Shown: piece by piece, positions 1 through 7,707 of the stretch
Layout of the letters: each line of letters opens with the position of its first letter
How positions within the stretch are numbered: the first letter of the stretch is position 1
Origin: a virus
DNA: 62,937 nucleotides
Strand: one strand, 5' to 3'
Virus record (IMG/VR): IMGVR_UViG_3300036398_002654
Coordinates: 1 to 62,937 of that record
The notes under the pieces: generated by a model
Told to the model about the DNA's origin: nothing
Databases searched by the model: none
What the model saw: only the letters and a program-made list of their open reading frames with translations
Translations under genes and position numbers: made by a program

Positions 1-54
1 CTTAAAGTTTCCTGTCGTATCTCCAACGACATAAGGATTGCCGATAAGGGGCAT
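1..54 (-). CDS. 5' end of a gene leaving the window
   Basis: An ATG at 54-52 opens a frame that stays open to the window edge (18 codons, beginning MPLIGNPYVVGDTTGN). It lies downstream of the terminator at 93-113 in the same direction as the fibre genes, so it is probably another virion protein. Too little is visible to name it. Confidence 0.5.
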   Translation of the reverse strand, partial: MPLIGNPYVVGDTTGNFK

Positions 55-92
55 TGATTTATAGATGATCTGCGTTGCTATTATTTAGTTAT

Positions 93-113
93 AAAAAAAG
101 AGGGTTGCCCCTC
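93..113 (-). terminator. intrinsic terminator after the 122-544 gene
   Basis: Read on the minus strand this is a 5-bp GAGGG/CCCTC stem with a GCAA loop followed by seven T. It sits just past the stop codon at 122 and separates that gene from the one leaving the window. Confidence 0.75.
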
Positions 114-121
114 CTTGCGTA

Positions 122-544
122 TCATTCGGCAGGTGTTTCTTCTGCTGGTGGTTCGGGAGTAAAGAGTTCCCAAGCACCTGCTTCTTCGTCCCAGCGATAG
201 AATGAACGTGCTTCAATCTCTGCTTCGGTCAATGCAGGAGCAGGACCAACTGGCGATTCCCAGTCAGCGGTTTCTGTGTTGAGAACCCAAGACTCAAAGG
301 TCTTTGGTGCAATGAAAGCATCCAGTTCTGCATTGTAGGAGTAACCGATACCTGCATATCTCACACGGAAAGTATTGTTGTATGAAGTCTGCTTCCAGTT
401 GGTATCAGCACCCAGAAGTTTCTTACAGAATGCTACACCGATTTCTTCTACTTCGTTTCCGTTTACATCCGAAGTATCTTCATTGGCAACTACAATGACC
501 TGAGTTACCACGTTGTTTTCATCTAGTTGTGCAAAGTGTGCCAT
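122..544 (-). CDS. conserved cyanophage hypothetical, fibre-associated
   Basis: 140 residues, no signal peptide or membrane segment. The N-terminus (MAHFAQLDENNVVTQVIVV) and the central aromatic block around residues 50-90 resemble a small protein seen widely in marine cyanophages near tail-fibre genes; no enzymatic motif is visible. The C-terminus is acidic and proline-rich (PEPPAEETPAE). The next gene upstream (590-976) is a diverged paralogue with the same layout. An ATAAATA motif lies 35 nt upstream and an intrinsic terminator directly follows. Role unknown; a small structural or fibre-accessory protein is likely from context. Confidence 0.7.
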   Translation of the reverse strand: MAHFAQLDENNVVTQVIVVANEDTSDVNGNEVEEIGVAFCKKLLGADTNWKQTSYNNTFRVRYAGIGYSYNAELDAFIAPKTFESWVLNTETADWESPVGPAPALTEAEIEARSFYRWDEEAGAWELFTPEPPAEETPAE

Positions 545-578
545 TGTTTTCTTTATATTAATTGATGTTATTTTAAAA

Positions 579-585
579 TATTTAT
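579..585 (-). promoter_or_regulatory. T4-late-type motif ATAAATA
   Basis: ATAAATA on the minus strand 35 nt before the 544 start, inside a small AT palindrome (TATTTTAAAATA). It matches the T4 late promoter core TATAAATA at 7 of 8 positions. It also occurs before many virion genes here. Confidence 0.4.
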
Positions 586-589
586 TATA

Positions 590-976
590 TCATATTAAGG
601 TATATTTTTCCCATACTTGAAGTTCTTCATTCCAGTTTAAATTAGTTGAAACTTCTTTTTCTTCATCAGTTAAAATTGGTTCTGGTACAGGTGGAGTCCA
701 CTTCAAAGTGTTTTCATCCAATGTCCACGATGGATATGGTTTTTCAGAAATAAATCCATCTTTAAACTTATCAAAGGTATTACCTATGTATCCCCAATTT
801 TTTTTATTATCAATCATTACCCAATAATCTTTTTTTGAATCTGGATATTTTTCATACAAGTAAGTGTATGCCCAATGTTCATATAAATTGCCATCATCAT
901 CTGTTACAATATCATCAAATACAAAGACAACATCTACAACTTTGTTATTGGAATTAACTCTCGCAAAATTAAACAT
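590..976 (-). CDS. paralogue of the 122-544 protein
   Basis: 128 residues. Shares the architecture of the neighbour at 122-544: an N-terminal FARVNSNNKVVDVV strand-like segment, a central GYIGNTFD block, a PSWTLDENTLKWTPPVPEP segment matching PVGPAPALTEAE-type spacing, and a terminal NWNEELQVWE motif matching YRWDEEAGAWE. It is more AT-rich and more diverged, which suggests an old duplication or a second acquisition. Function unknown. An ATAAATA motif overlaps the stop codon of the gene upstream. Confidence 0.65.
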   Translation of the reverse strand: MFNFARVNSNNKVVDVVFVFDDIVTDDDGNLYEHWAYTYLYEKYPDSKKDYWVMIDNKKNWGYIGNTFDKFKDGFISEKPYPSWTLDENTLKWTPPVPEPILTDEEKEVSTNLNWNEELQVWEKYTLI

Positions 977-997
977 CGTTGCCCTTCTTGTTTTATC

Positions 998-1004
998 TAT
1001 TTAT
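998..1004 (-). promoter_or_regulatory. T4-late-type motif overlapping a stop codon
   Basis: ATAAATA read on the minus strand, 22 nt before the 976 start. It includes the TAA stop of the 1001-1576 gene, a compact arrangement repeated at 3177, 3838 and 7416. Confidence 0.4.
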
Positions 1005-1576
1005 TTTTTTAGATTGAAAGAAAAAAATTGAGACATTACAAGTCTACCATTATCTTTATTCCATCCAAAAGATTTTGCAATCGTATGTGGAAGTTTTGAA
1101 TTGTATATTACAAAACGATTATACTTATTCTCAATATTTACAATTTCACCAGAAGAAAGTTTTATTTTTGTTCCTCTCCCTTTTCTTACATTTTTATTTA
1201 AATAAACAACACCAGCATAATAATACTCACACTTATTATCATTTTCTCCAATAAAATCTTGATGCCATTGAGGTAACTGCTTGTTTATATTTTTAAAAGT
1301 AAGTGAAAAAGTATTCCACACTCTATTGTCTTCATGCGACCAATCTACGCAATTATTTGTAATAAAGTTTGTTATTGCCGCTTGTTTTTCAATAATCATT
1401 TTAGATAATTCAGTATCTTGAAGATTAATATAATTGGTTCTCAATCCAGGAAACTGCAATAGATGTTGAGGATCTGGATGATCTGTTGAATTATAAAATC
1501 TAAAATAATTTAAAGCTCTTTTTCTAACCTCATCTGGATCTTCAAAAAAATTATCCAGCACAAAAAATTCTCTCAT
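1001..1576 (-). CDS. 2OG-Fe(II) oxygenase-like protein (DUF6445 type)
   Basis: 191 residues. The core looks like a double-stranded beta-helix oxygenase: an HxD iron-ligand pair in PQWHQDF (about residue 104), a strand YYAGVVYLN, then the distal histidine in LPHTIAKSFG (about 164) and a downstream Arg (GRLVMSQFF) placed to bind 2-oxoglutarate. The N-terminus FFVLDNFFEDPDEVRKRAL matches the opening of proteins now grouped as DUF6445. It follows a glycine-rich adhesin gene (1603-2733). Substrate unknown; modification of a phage or host protein is an inference from position. One of six oxygenase-like genes within 10 kb. Confidence 0.7.
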   Translation of the reverse strand: MREFFVLDNFFEDPDEVRKRALNYFRFYNSTDHPDPQHLLQFPGLRTNYINLQDTELSKMIIEKQAAITNFITNNCVDWSHEDNRVWNTFSLTFKNINKQLPQWHQDFIGENDNKCEYYYAGVVYLNKNVRKGRGTKIKLSSGEIVNIENKYNRFVIYNSKLPHTIAKSFGWNKDNGRLVMSQFFSFNLKK

Positions 1577-1602
1577 GATATTTTAAAGCAAAAGTTTTAT
1601 AT

Positions 1603-2733
1603 TTAAGATCCAGTAGATCCTCCAGTATTTTTGTATCTGATTAATACAATTCCTGGACCACCATTTCCCTGATAAACTGCTCCACCTCCACCAGTATTTG
1701 GTTGTCCATTTTTTGATGGTTGAGGAGCTCCACCTCCACCACCTTTTCCTCCCGTGCCAGGAGCACCAGTTCCTCCTGGGTATTGACCTCCATGACCTCC
1801 ACCACCAAACCAAGCTTCTGTTGGATAATTACTATCACCAAATCCATTAGTTGCTCTTGGTCCAATTATAGGACTAAAATCAATTCCATCACCACCTTGC
1901 GCTCTAAAAGAAGCTGCGGGAGCAGGAACAGTGATACCAGGTCCTGGTATTGGTGAAGAGTAATATGTTGGTGGACTATATCTTGCTCCACCACCGCCAC
2001 CACCAGAGTAAGATGTATCAGAGGCAGTTGCGTTTCCAGGACTTCCTTGGAATCTAGTATCGCCAATGGGTGATGTTGGTCCACTTGCTCTTGGTTCTGG
2101 ACTATTTCCTGCTCCATTATTTCCTGCACCAAATTGAGCTGTTGGACCGGGATAATCTTTTCCTCCACCACAACCGCCGTTTCCACCACCACCTCCTCCA
2201 CCTGCTCCACCATATCCTCCACCATGAACTGTAATTGATGGAACACCATTACCGTTTGGGGCATTAAAAACTGTTGGTTGTCCCTGTGCGCCGTCCGCAG
2301 CAGCTGCAGCACCGCCACCAACACCAATTGGATATGACCCAACAGGTAATGATATTTGTGGAATAAATCTTACTCCACCAGCTCCACCACCACCTCCTCC
2401 ATATGAACCCGGTTGATCATCTCCACCAGTACCACCACCAGCGACTAGAATAATGTCAAAATTAGTTGACGGTATTATTGGTGTTGCATTTGCAGGAATA
2501 GTAAACGTGTATGGATTTGAACTATCAAGTGATCCACCAGGAAAAGAATGTATTGTGTAATCATTCCAAGTGGTAATTGTTCCTCCAGTAGCATTTATAC
2601 TTGGTAATGGAGGAACATAATTTGTCGATATTCCACTCGTTCTTTTTGTACTGAAATATTCAACAAGATGTTGATCTAACCTTTTATTATTACCAACACC
2701 TTTAGGTCCTTTGTCTGAACTTTTTGCACCCAT
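1603..2733 (-). CDS. glycine-rich tail adhesin, paralogue 1
   Basis: 376 residues. A short N-terminal segment is followed by a beta-rich part (GGTITTWNDYTIHSF ... NFDIILVAGGGTGG) and then about 250 residues with repeated polyglycine runs (GGGGGGAGG, GGGGGGGGNGG) separated by short proline/asparagine loops. It ends with GGPGIVLIRYKNTGG. Two other genes (5616-6638, 10309-11388) share the same start, glycine blocks and GIVIIRY end. Polyglycine runs like these form packed PGII helices in the S16 gp38 tail-tip adhesin, so receptor binding is likely. Overlapping open frames on either strand are codon shadows of the GGX repeats. Confidence 0.8.
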   Translation of the reverse strand: MGAKSSDKGPKGVGNNKRLDQHLVEYFSTKRTSGISTNYVPPLPSINATGGTITTWNDYTIHSFPGGSLDSSNPYTFTIPANATPIIPSTNFDIILVAGGGTGGDDQPGSYGGGGGGAGGVRFIPQISLPVGSYPIGVGGGAAAAADGAQGQPTVFNAPNGNGVPSITVHGGGYGGAGGGGGGGNGGCGGGKDYPGPTAQFGAGNNGAGNSPEPRASGPTSPIGDTRFQGSPGNATASDTSYSGGGGGGARYSPPTYYSSPIPGPGITVPAPAASFRAQGGDGIDFSPIIGPRATNGFGDSNYPTEAWFGGGGHGGQYPGGTGAPGTGGKGGGGGAPQPSKNGQPNTGGGGAVYQGNGGPGIVLIRYKNTGGSTGS

Positions 2734-2748
2734 TCTATTTACCTCTTA

Positions 2749-3156
2749 TCAGATATCAGTATCACCAAGAATTTGATAGTTCACGACACTACCAATACCT
2801 GCTCCTCCCGACCCTGGTGGTATAACTTCCACAACGATCTTTTCTTGATTTGTAAGAACCAAAGGATAATTCATTTCAAAGAAAAAAGTTTCATTCTGCG
2901 ATAAGTCTACTCTTGCTAAACGATAAGCAGTTTGTCCAACACCTGTCACAGGAGAAGCGACACTACTTGGATACACATAAAGAGATGAAGTGCAAGTTGC
3001 AAATCCAGTATTGTGCATTATCACACCACGAACATAAGTGGTTGATGCAATTCCAACTCCACCAGCAGTTTGAGTTGTTCCAACTGTCAAAATACCTACT
3101 GTTGCAATACCAGTGACTGATTGTATTCCCAGTAGTTTAGTTCTTTTGAGTGACAT
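2749..3156 (-). CDS. small virion-associated protein
   Basis: 135 residues, beta-rich, no enzymatic motif. Its pattern of short VTGIATVGILTVGTT strands and a late RVDLSQNETFFFEMNYPLVL segment resembles the small proteins at 13329-13655 and 17587-17928, which also sit between fibre genes. Probably a fibre-connector or decoration protein; exact role unknown. Confidence 0.6.
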   Translation of the reverse strand: MSLKRTKLLGIQSVTGIATVGILTVGTTQTAGGVGIASTTYVRGVIMHNTGFATCTSSLYVYPSSVASPVTGVGQTAYRLARVDLSQNETFFFEMNYPLVLTNQEKIVVEVIPPGSGGAGIGSVVNYQILGDTDI

Positions 3157-3176
3157 CGTATTGTTCTTTTTTAAGT

Positions 3177-3183
3177 TATTTAT
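3177..3183 (-). promoter_or_regulatory. T4-late-type motif overlapping a stop codon
   Basis: GATAAATA on the minus strand, 21 nt before the 3156 start and covering the TAA stop of the 3180-3815 gene. Confidence 0.4.
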
Positions 3184-3815
3184 CCAAAAAGCATACCATC
3201 AAGTTCATTGTAAGAACCTTCACCACCACCAGCAGCAATACCAGTTAGTTGTGAACCATTACCAACAAAATTTGTAGCATATAAAGTTCCAGTGACCGTA
3301 GCACCAGCACTAACGGTTTCAAACTTTTTACTATTATCATAATAAAGTTCAGAGGCACCATTGCCAGTGAACTTTGCCATCGTTTCACCAGTGCTGTGAT
3401 GCTGAATGATGACATCAGTTGAACCAGAAAGATATAAGTTTCCAGTTCCCGTATCTTCTACATAACTGTTTGTTCCATCGTGATAGATTCTGAGATCATC
3501 ACCATCACCAAAGTTTGCCTTAACATTATCACGAAGATTTATGTTTTGGGTGAAAGTGCTTATGCCAGATGTATAAAGATTATTTACAACAATACTTGGA
3601 GAACCAGTTAGTCCCGATGCAAGTGTTGAAGTGCCACTAAAAGTCCCACTGAAAGAAGTTGCAGTGATAATACCCGTTGAGTTTATATTACCTACATTAC
3701 TAATATTACCTACGCTACTAATCCCCGAACCACCTAAATCAAGATTATCTCCTGCTTGGAGTTCTTGAAGTTGATTCGCATTGGAGTTATAAATCAGCGG
3801 ATATCTATTCGCCAT
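3180..3815 (-). CDS. short tail-fibre protein with LRIYHDG repeat
   Basis: 211 residues. The N-terminus carries the cyanophage fibre opening (YPLIYNSNANQLQELQAGDNLD). It continues with SGTFSGTSTLASGL-type strands and one LRIYHDGTNSYVEDTGTG unit. The same unit recurs in the giant fibre at 13661-17578 (LRLYHDGVDSYIID, LRIFHNGFDSFIQD), so the two share modules. The C-terminus (AAGGGEGSYNELDGMLFG) is short and open. Predicted elongated trimeric beta-structure. Confidence 0.75.
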   Translation of the reverse strand: MANRYPLIYNSNANQLQELQAGDNLDLGGSGISSVGNISNVGNINSTGIITATSFSGTFSGTSTLASGLTGSPSIVVNNLYTSGISTFTQNINLRDNVKANFGDGDDLRIYHDGTNSYVEDTGTGNLYLSGSTDVIIQHHSTGETMAKFTGNGASELYYDNSKKFETVSAGATVTGTLYATNFVGNGSQLTGIAAGGGEGSYNELDGMLFG

Positions 3816-3837
3816 TATATCTGAATAGTCTTTTGAT

Positions 3838-3844
3838 TATTTAT
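3838..3844 (-). promoter_or_regulatory. T4-late-type motif overlapping a stop codon
   Basis: CATAAATA on the minus strand, 23 nt before the 3815 start; the TAA is the stop codon of 3841-4242. Confidence 0.4.
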
Positions 3845-4242
3845 GCCACATTAAATGCAATGAATCCTTTGGTTCCATCTCTTTGTAAAACTCCAAGTTG
3901 TTCGCCATTTAATGGTAGTGTTGCAGCAGTTGTTCTGGTTCCTATTGTCAGACTTGTTAGTGCAGCGGTGTTTAGAGTAGTTCCAAACACAATACAGTAA
4001 AATCTTCCTGTTGATGTAGGAGCAGCAGCAAAGGTGATTTGATTCTCACTAATGACATAAGAAACGACGGGTTCTTGAATGACACCATCAAGTGATAAAA
4101 GTAATGTATAAGGATTTGATGTAAAGTATGGTTGACCACCAAGTGTCAAATTAAAAGTGGTTTTAGTTCCGTCAAACTGATCTGAAATATCATCAAGTTT
4201 AATGTATGGACCAGTTTGTTGTGGTCTTCCGATGTATGCCAT
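3841..4242 (-). CDS. small virion protein
   Basis: 133 residues. It starts MAYIGRPQQTGPYIKLDDI and contains an FDGTKTTFNLTLGG module followed by LLLSLDGVIQEP. This layout is seen in phage tail-fibre assembly or connector domains. No catalytic motif. A perfect TATAAATA late motif lies 14 nt before the start codon, and an SD-like GGAGG precedes the ATG. Structural role inferred from sequence style and neighbours. Confidence 0.65.
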   Translation of the reverse strand: MAYIGRPQQTGPYIKLDDISDQFDGTKTTFNLTLGGQPYFTSNPYTLLLSLDGVIQEPVVSYVISENQITFAAAPTSTGRFYCIVFGTTLNTAALTSLTIGTRTTAATLPLNGEQLGVLQRDGTKGFIAFNVA

Positions 4243-4251
4243 TGGAGGTTT

Positions 4252-4779
4252 TTAGGTATTTATAAAATCAACTATAAAATGCACCCTATCAATATCACTG
4301 TTGTTATTTACAGAGTGTATTTTATTTGTATTATTAATTTCCCACATTTCACCAACTTTCATATTTTTAACTTCATCATCAACTACAAATAAAACTTTTT
4401 TATTTGATATTAACGGAATATGTATTCTTCGAATTCCTTCAAGTAAATGACCAGAATCTATATGTGGTGGTATTGATTTTTGCGAATACAGTTTTGTCAA
4501 AATAACACGAACAATTTTTCCTTGCCCATAGTGTCTCACACAGATATTTTCAATATCTTTTAGTTCTTTTTGAAATAAATCATACCATTTTGTTTTTGTA
4601 CTTTGAAAATTTTTATCAAAGATAACAGGAACAGTTTGAGTAAACTTATGAGCTTCAAATGTTTTTTGTCTAAAATCAAATTCTCCCCACTCTAACTTTG
4701 AAATTTTTTTAACCTTTCTGATTATTTTTATTCTCTGAAAGAAATTTAATTTTCCAACAAACTGATAGTTAAAGTTCAT
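4252..4779 (-). CDS. aspartyl/asparaginyl beta-hydroxylase-like protein
   Basis: 175 residues. Family hallmarks appear in order: IPPHIDSGHLLEGIRRIHIPL (HxD pair then RxHxPL, about residues 100-120), a KVGEMWEINNTNKIHSVNNNS segment with the second metal histidine (about 154), and a following Arg-x-His (DRVHFIVDF). These match the Asp_Arg_Hydrox family, 2OG/Fe(II) enzymes that hydroxylate Asp or Asn side chains. The start overlaps the stop of the sulfotransferase upstream by ATGA, so the two are translationally coupled. Substrate unknown; neighbouring tail proteins are candidates. Confidence 0.75.
   Translation of the reverse strand: MNFNYQFVGKLNFFQRIKIIRKVKKISKLEWGEFDFRQKTFEAHKFTQTVPVIFDKNFQSTKTKWYDLFQKELKDIENICVRHYGQGKIVRVILTKLYSQKSIPPHIDSGHLLEGIRRIHIPLISNKKVLFVVDDEVKNMKVGEMWEINNTNKIHSVNNNSDIDRVHFIVDFINT
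4257..4264 (-). promoter_or_regulatory. perfect T4 late promoter core TATAAATA
   Basis: TATAAATA on the minus strand, 14 nt before the 4242 start and just after the 4252 stop. One of three full 8/8 matches in the window (others at 50656 and 53368). Confidence 0.55.
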
Positions 4780-5579
4780 TTTAATGAAAGATACAATGAG
4801 TTATAATTTTTATACTTTTCAATGATTGATTTTGGAACATAATCTTGATAGTTATATTCGGTTTTTTTTATTTTACTTTTTACTCGGTGTAAATTACGTC
4901 CAAAAACAATATCATTATATTCAATTTCATTAGATTTAAAATTAGAAATATTTTCTAGTTGATGATGATATTTTTTTATTCCTAAAAACTTATAAATTTG
5001 ATTTATCTTATTTTCAGTATCAGAAACAAGATCTTCATACTTTACGAAAAGTGCGTGTCTTTTATTTTCGCTTTTATTTAAATTATATAAAGAGTGTAAA
5101 GATTTCATAATCTGTCCGTTGCTGTCCATTAAAACTTCACACTTTTTTTCAGTTGTATTGAATTCTTCTAAAAAATTACCTTTATTATTTTCAGACCAAT
5201 AAAGGAAAGATGCTAATATCTCGTTTAAATCTCTAATTAATACAACTACTTTTATTTCATTAGGACAATACTTTTTGAGTAGTTCTAAATTATCAGGAGT
5301 TCCCCAACAAGACCTATCGATAATATACTTAAACTTCCAGTCACGATAATAATTACAGAATATTTTTTTACTTATATTATCTATTGATTTTGTATCTGGA
5401 AAGTTTACAAATTTTGGATCAGTGTTTTTTAAATTTTCTATCTCATAAAAAACATCTGCAACTGGACTATTAGCAGTTACACATATGTTTTTATTTTGGT
5501 TGAGAATAGATCCAAGTAAAGTATTTCCAGATCTAGGTAATCCAGAAAGAAAATAATATTTTTTTCCACCAAAGATCAT
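4776..5579 (-). CDS. sulfotransferase
   Basis: 267 residues. The 5' phosphosulfate loop is clear near the N-terminus (FLSGLPRSGNTLLGSIL, residues 11-27). A central VVVLIRDLNEILASFLYW matches the 3'-phosphate-binding region with Arg and Ser, and a FVKYEDLVSD segment follows at about residue 196. PAPS-dependent sulfotransferases move sulfate to hydroxyls of tyrosine, sugars or small molecules. Linked by ATGA to the Asp/Asn hydroxylase downstream, between two adhesin genes. A sigma70-type promoter (TTGTCA-18-TATAAT) precedes it. Acceptor unknown: tail-fibre tyrosines or host surface glycans are both possible. Confidence 0.8.
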   Translation of the reverse strand: MIFGGKKYYFLSGLPRSGNTLLGSILNQNKNICVTANSPVADVFYEIENLKNTDPKFVNFPDTKSIDNISKKIFCNYYRDWKFKYIIDRSCWGTPDNLELLKKYCPNEIKVVVLIRDLNEILASFLYWSENNKGNFLEEFNTTEKKCEVLMDSNGQIMKSLHSLYNLNKSENKRHALFVKYEDLVSDTENKINQIYKFLGIKKYHHQLENISNFKSNEIEYNDIVFGRNLHRVKSKIKKTEYNYQDYVPKSIIEKYKNYNSLYLSLK

Positions 5580-5602
5580 AATAAAATACTTTACTTACAT
5601 TT

Positions 5603-5632
5603 ATTATACACCAATTTATTGATATCTGACAA
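5603..5632 (-). promoter_or_regulatory. sigma70-type promoter for the sulfotransferase pair
   Basis: TTGTCA (5632-5627), 18-bp spacer, TATAAT (5608-5603) on the minus strand, 24 nt before the 5579 start. The -35 overlaps the end of the upstream adhesin gene. Confidence 0.55.
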
Positions 5633-6638
5633 TCACAATACCGTGTCCACCATCTCCACCAGCACCAGGAGTTGGGTTGAGTGGATTAGTAGTACTAGTA
5701 ACATAATTTGCACCACCTCCTCCACCACCGGTGAAATTAACACCAGGATCTCCGTTATCATACTCACCAACTGGACCTCGATTTATACCACCACCACCTT
5801 CTCCGCCGCCACCAACACCACCTAAAGGTCGAACTGTAGTAGTATAATAATTTGCTCCGCCGCCGCCACCGCCAAAATATCCTGTTGGTCCTACAGTAGG
5901 AGACCATCGTGGTCTTATTGGTGCAGGTATCGCAGGAGCAAGTATGGTTGATGGGAATCCAGGGAATGGTTGTCCAGCACCACCGTGTCCTCCTCGTGTT
6001 GGTGCAGGAGCAGCAAGATTTCCTCCACCAGCTCCGCCGCCACCATCACCATATCCAGTGGTAGTAGTAGAAGCATTTCCATAAGCAGTAAATAATCCAG
6101 GAACTGGTTGAGGTGCCGCTGGTGTAGTTGTATTTGAATATTGACCACTTCCACCACCAGAACCACCAGGTAATGCAGCTACTGGACCTCCTGCTCCACC
6201 ACCTACTGCTGTGATTGTTCCTATTATAGGACCAGAAATTAAAGAATTACTTCCAGAACCACCTTGTGCGCCTGGTGCCTTATCTCCACCTTTACCAACA
6301 GAAATGGTGTGTGAAGCGGCAGAAAGTGGAACATTGGGTCCATAGACAACACCACCTGCTCCTCCACCACCTGCATAAAAATGTCCACCACCAGCACCAC
6401 CACCAGCAACAATTAAAACATCCGCAGTAATTGCAGTGTTTACTATAAGATTATCTGCATTTGGGTATAAAAATACGTGATAAGTATATCCATTTCCAGA
6501 TTCGGCACTTGGAATTATAGTACCTCCACTTGCTTTAACACCACCGACAGCAGCAAGAGGGACTTTTCTTTTTCCAAAACTAAATCCACCAGTTCCCCCT
6601 CCGCCAAGAGAAGAAAGTCTGCTTATAATAGGTGCCAT
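5616..6638 (-). CDS. glycine-rich tail adhesin, paralogue 2
   Basis: 340 residues. Same plan as 1603-2733: a basic N-terminal KRKVPLAAVGG region, SGGTIIPSAESGNGYTYHVF, VLIVAGGGAGGG, then many GGGGAGG and GGGGGGAN blocks with YYTTT loops, ending GIVIVRYQ. The N-terminal part is closest to the third copy (10309-11388, also GNGYRYHVFL). Probably a polyglycine-helix receptor-binding tip. It is followed downstream by the sulfotransferase and hydroxylase. Confidence 0.8.
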   Translation of the reverse strand: MAPIISRLSSLGGGGTGGFSFGKRKVPLAAVGGVKASGGTIIPSAESGNGYTYHVFLYPNADNLIVNTAITADVLIVAGGGAGGGHFYAGGGGAGGVVYGPNVPLSAASHTISVGKGGDKAPGAQGGSGSNSLISGPIIGTITAVGGGAGGPVAALPGGSGGGSGQYSNTTTPAAPQPVPGLFTAYGNASTTTTGYGDGGGGAGGGNLAAPAPTRGGHGGAGQPFPGFPSTILAPAIPAPIRPRWSPTVGPTGYFGGGGGGANYYTTTVRPLGGVGGGGEGGGGINRGPVGEYDNGDPGVNFTGGGGGGANYVTSTTNPLNPTPGAGGDGGHGIVIVRYQ

Positions 6639-6639
6639 A

Positions 6640-7395
6640 TCAATAGAATCCTCCGCTTGCTACACCAAATACTTCATAGTTATCAGTCGTGCTTGCAGAA
6701 CCAATGGTATTGATTCCAGTAAATCCGTAGATCGTATAACCAGCAGTTGTAGTCATTCCGGAAACAGCATTGGCAAGAGAACCACCTGCCCACTTAATTG
6801 TCTTAGAAACTCCATTCATATTAACAGCAGTACAAGTTCTTGCAATACCACTCGTTGAAGTTGCAATCACAGTAAAGGTTACAGCGTGATTATCAAAATC
6901 ACTGGATGTCGGAATACCAACAACATTTAACGTAATATTGCCAGTTGCATTTGTGCAGATTGCAACGTTAGCACTTGAAGAATTATATGTTAATGTTGCA
7001 GTATTTCCCGAAATCAATGCAGTCTTTTCCGCACCAGTAATAAATCTACTTTCATTTGGAGCGATTGGAATATTTGCTTCAAAAGATTTCTTAGTATCGT
7101 TATATGTAAAAGTCTTATTGGTTGTTCCATAAATCCGAATACCATCACCATCTGCTTGTGCATCTGTGGTATTTCCAGATCCAATACCAACAAGAGGATC
7201 TGTTATTTCTAAATTAGTTGTATTAATAATTGTCTGAGTACCATTAACTGTTAGATTACCAGTTACAGTCAGAGCACCACCAACCTGAACATCTTGTGAT
7301 GATGTTAATGTACCAAGAACTGTTGCTCCATTTGGAAATGTAGGAGCACCAGTTCCTGCCTCATTTTTAATATTATTAACTCTTATTTCAGACAT
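6640..7395 (-). CDS. tail-fibre protein with shared C-terminal domain
   Basis: 251 residues. It starts with the fibre opening MSEIRVNNIKNEAGTGAPTFPNG, then repeats (GALTVTGNLTVNGTQTIINTTNL) and an NTTDAQADGDGIRIYG module. The last 130 or so residues (EKTALISGNTATLTYN to the end) match the C-terminus of the 666-residue protein at 24751-26751 nearly block for block (SRTIRWSGGSLANAVSG versus SKTIKWAGGSLANAVSG). A common receptor-binding or trimerisation head is likely. Confidence 0.75.
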   Translation of the reverse strand: MSEIRVNNIKNEAGTGAPTFPNGATVLGTLTSSQDVQVGGALTVTGNLTVNGTQTIINTTNLEITDPLVGIGSGNTTDAQADGDGIRIYGTTNKTFTYNDTKKSFEANIPIAPNESRFITGAEKTALISGNTATLTYNSSSANVAICTNATGNITLNVVGIPTSSDFDNHAVTFTVIATSTSGIARTCTAVNMNGVSKTIKWAGGSLANAVSGMTTTAGYTIYGFTGINTIGSASTTDNYEVFGVASGGFY

Positions 7396-7415
7396 TTTGA
7401 GTTATACTTTTCAGT

Positions 7416-7422
7416 TATTTAT
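7416..7422 (-). promoter_or_regulatory. T4-late-type motif before a fibre gene
   Basis: CATAAATA on the minus strand, 21 nt before the 7395 start and a few bases after the 7428 stop codon. Confidence 0.4.
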
Positions 7423-7427
7423 GCTTA

Positions 7428-7682
7428 TCAAGTACCTGTTGGTCTTTCAAACTCAGTTCCTTCCTGAACAATTCCATCACCATCACCGTCTATCGCGTTT
7501 GGATTATATCCATCATTATTTACAACAAAACCACCAAACGCATAAAGTTCAGTGGTTGCTTCTTCCTGAGAAGCGTATAATTTACGATCATCAAAATTAG
7601 TTGACCAATTATAATTTCCCTGATAATAAATTGATTTAGTTTGTCTTTGAATAGTTTGTACTTTCTTAATAAAGTAAGACAT
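7428..7682 (-). CDS. small protein with EF-hand-like acidic loop
   Basis: 84 residues. The C-terminal half holds NNDGYNPNAIDGDGDGIVQE, where DGDGDGIV matches the start of an EF-hand calcium loop (D at 1, 3 and 5, G at 6, hydrophobic at 8); the usual Glu at position 12 is displaced to 13. The N-terminus is basic. It lies between a fibre gene and the oxygenase cluster. Function unknown; calcium-assisted folding or docking is an inference. Confidence 0.6.
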   Translation of the reverse strand: MSYFIKKVQTIQRQTKSIYYQGNYNWSTNFDDRKLYASQEEATTELYAFGGFVVNNDGYNPNAIDGDGDGIVQEGTEFERPTGT

Positions 7683-7685
7683 TTT

Positions 7686-7707
7686 AAATACTTTTTTAAG
7701 TATTTAT
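7686..7707 (-). promoter_or_regulatory. late-type motif at the edge of an inverted repeat
   Basis: ATAAATA (7707-7701 on the minus strand) overlaps an 8-bp inverted repeat AAATACTT/AAGTATTT with a 4-nt loop at 7686-7705. It lies just before the 7682 start and after the 7696 stop. The repeat may end the oxygenase transcript while the motif starts the next one. Confidence 0.4.

Noticed and set aside
1720-1956. Open frames on both strands over the three glycine-rich genes (also near 1866-2342, 5915-6166, 10422-11018)
   Set aside because: They consist of Ser/Thr/Arg, Val/Glu/Met or His/Gln runs that are frame-shifted readings of GGN codon repeats. The true frames have fibre start and end modules.
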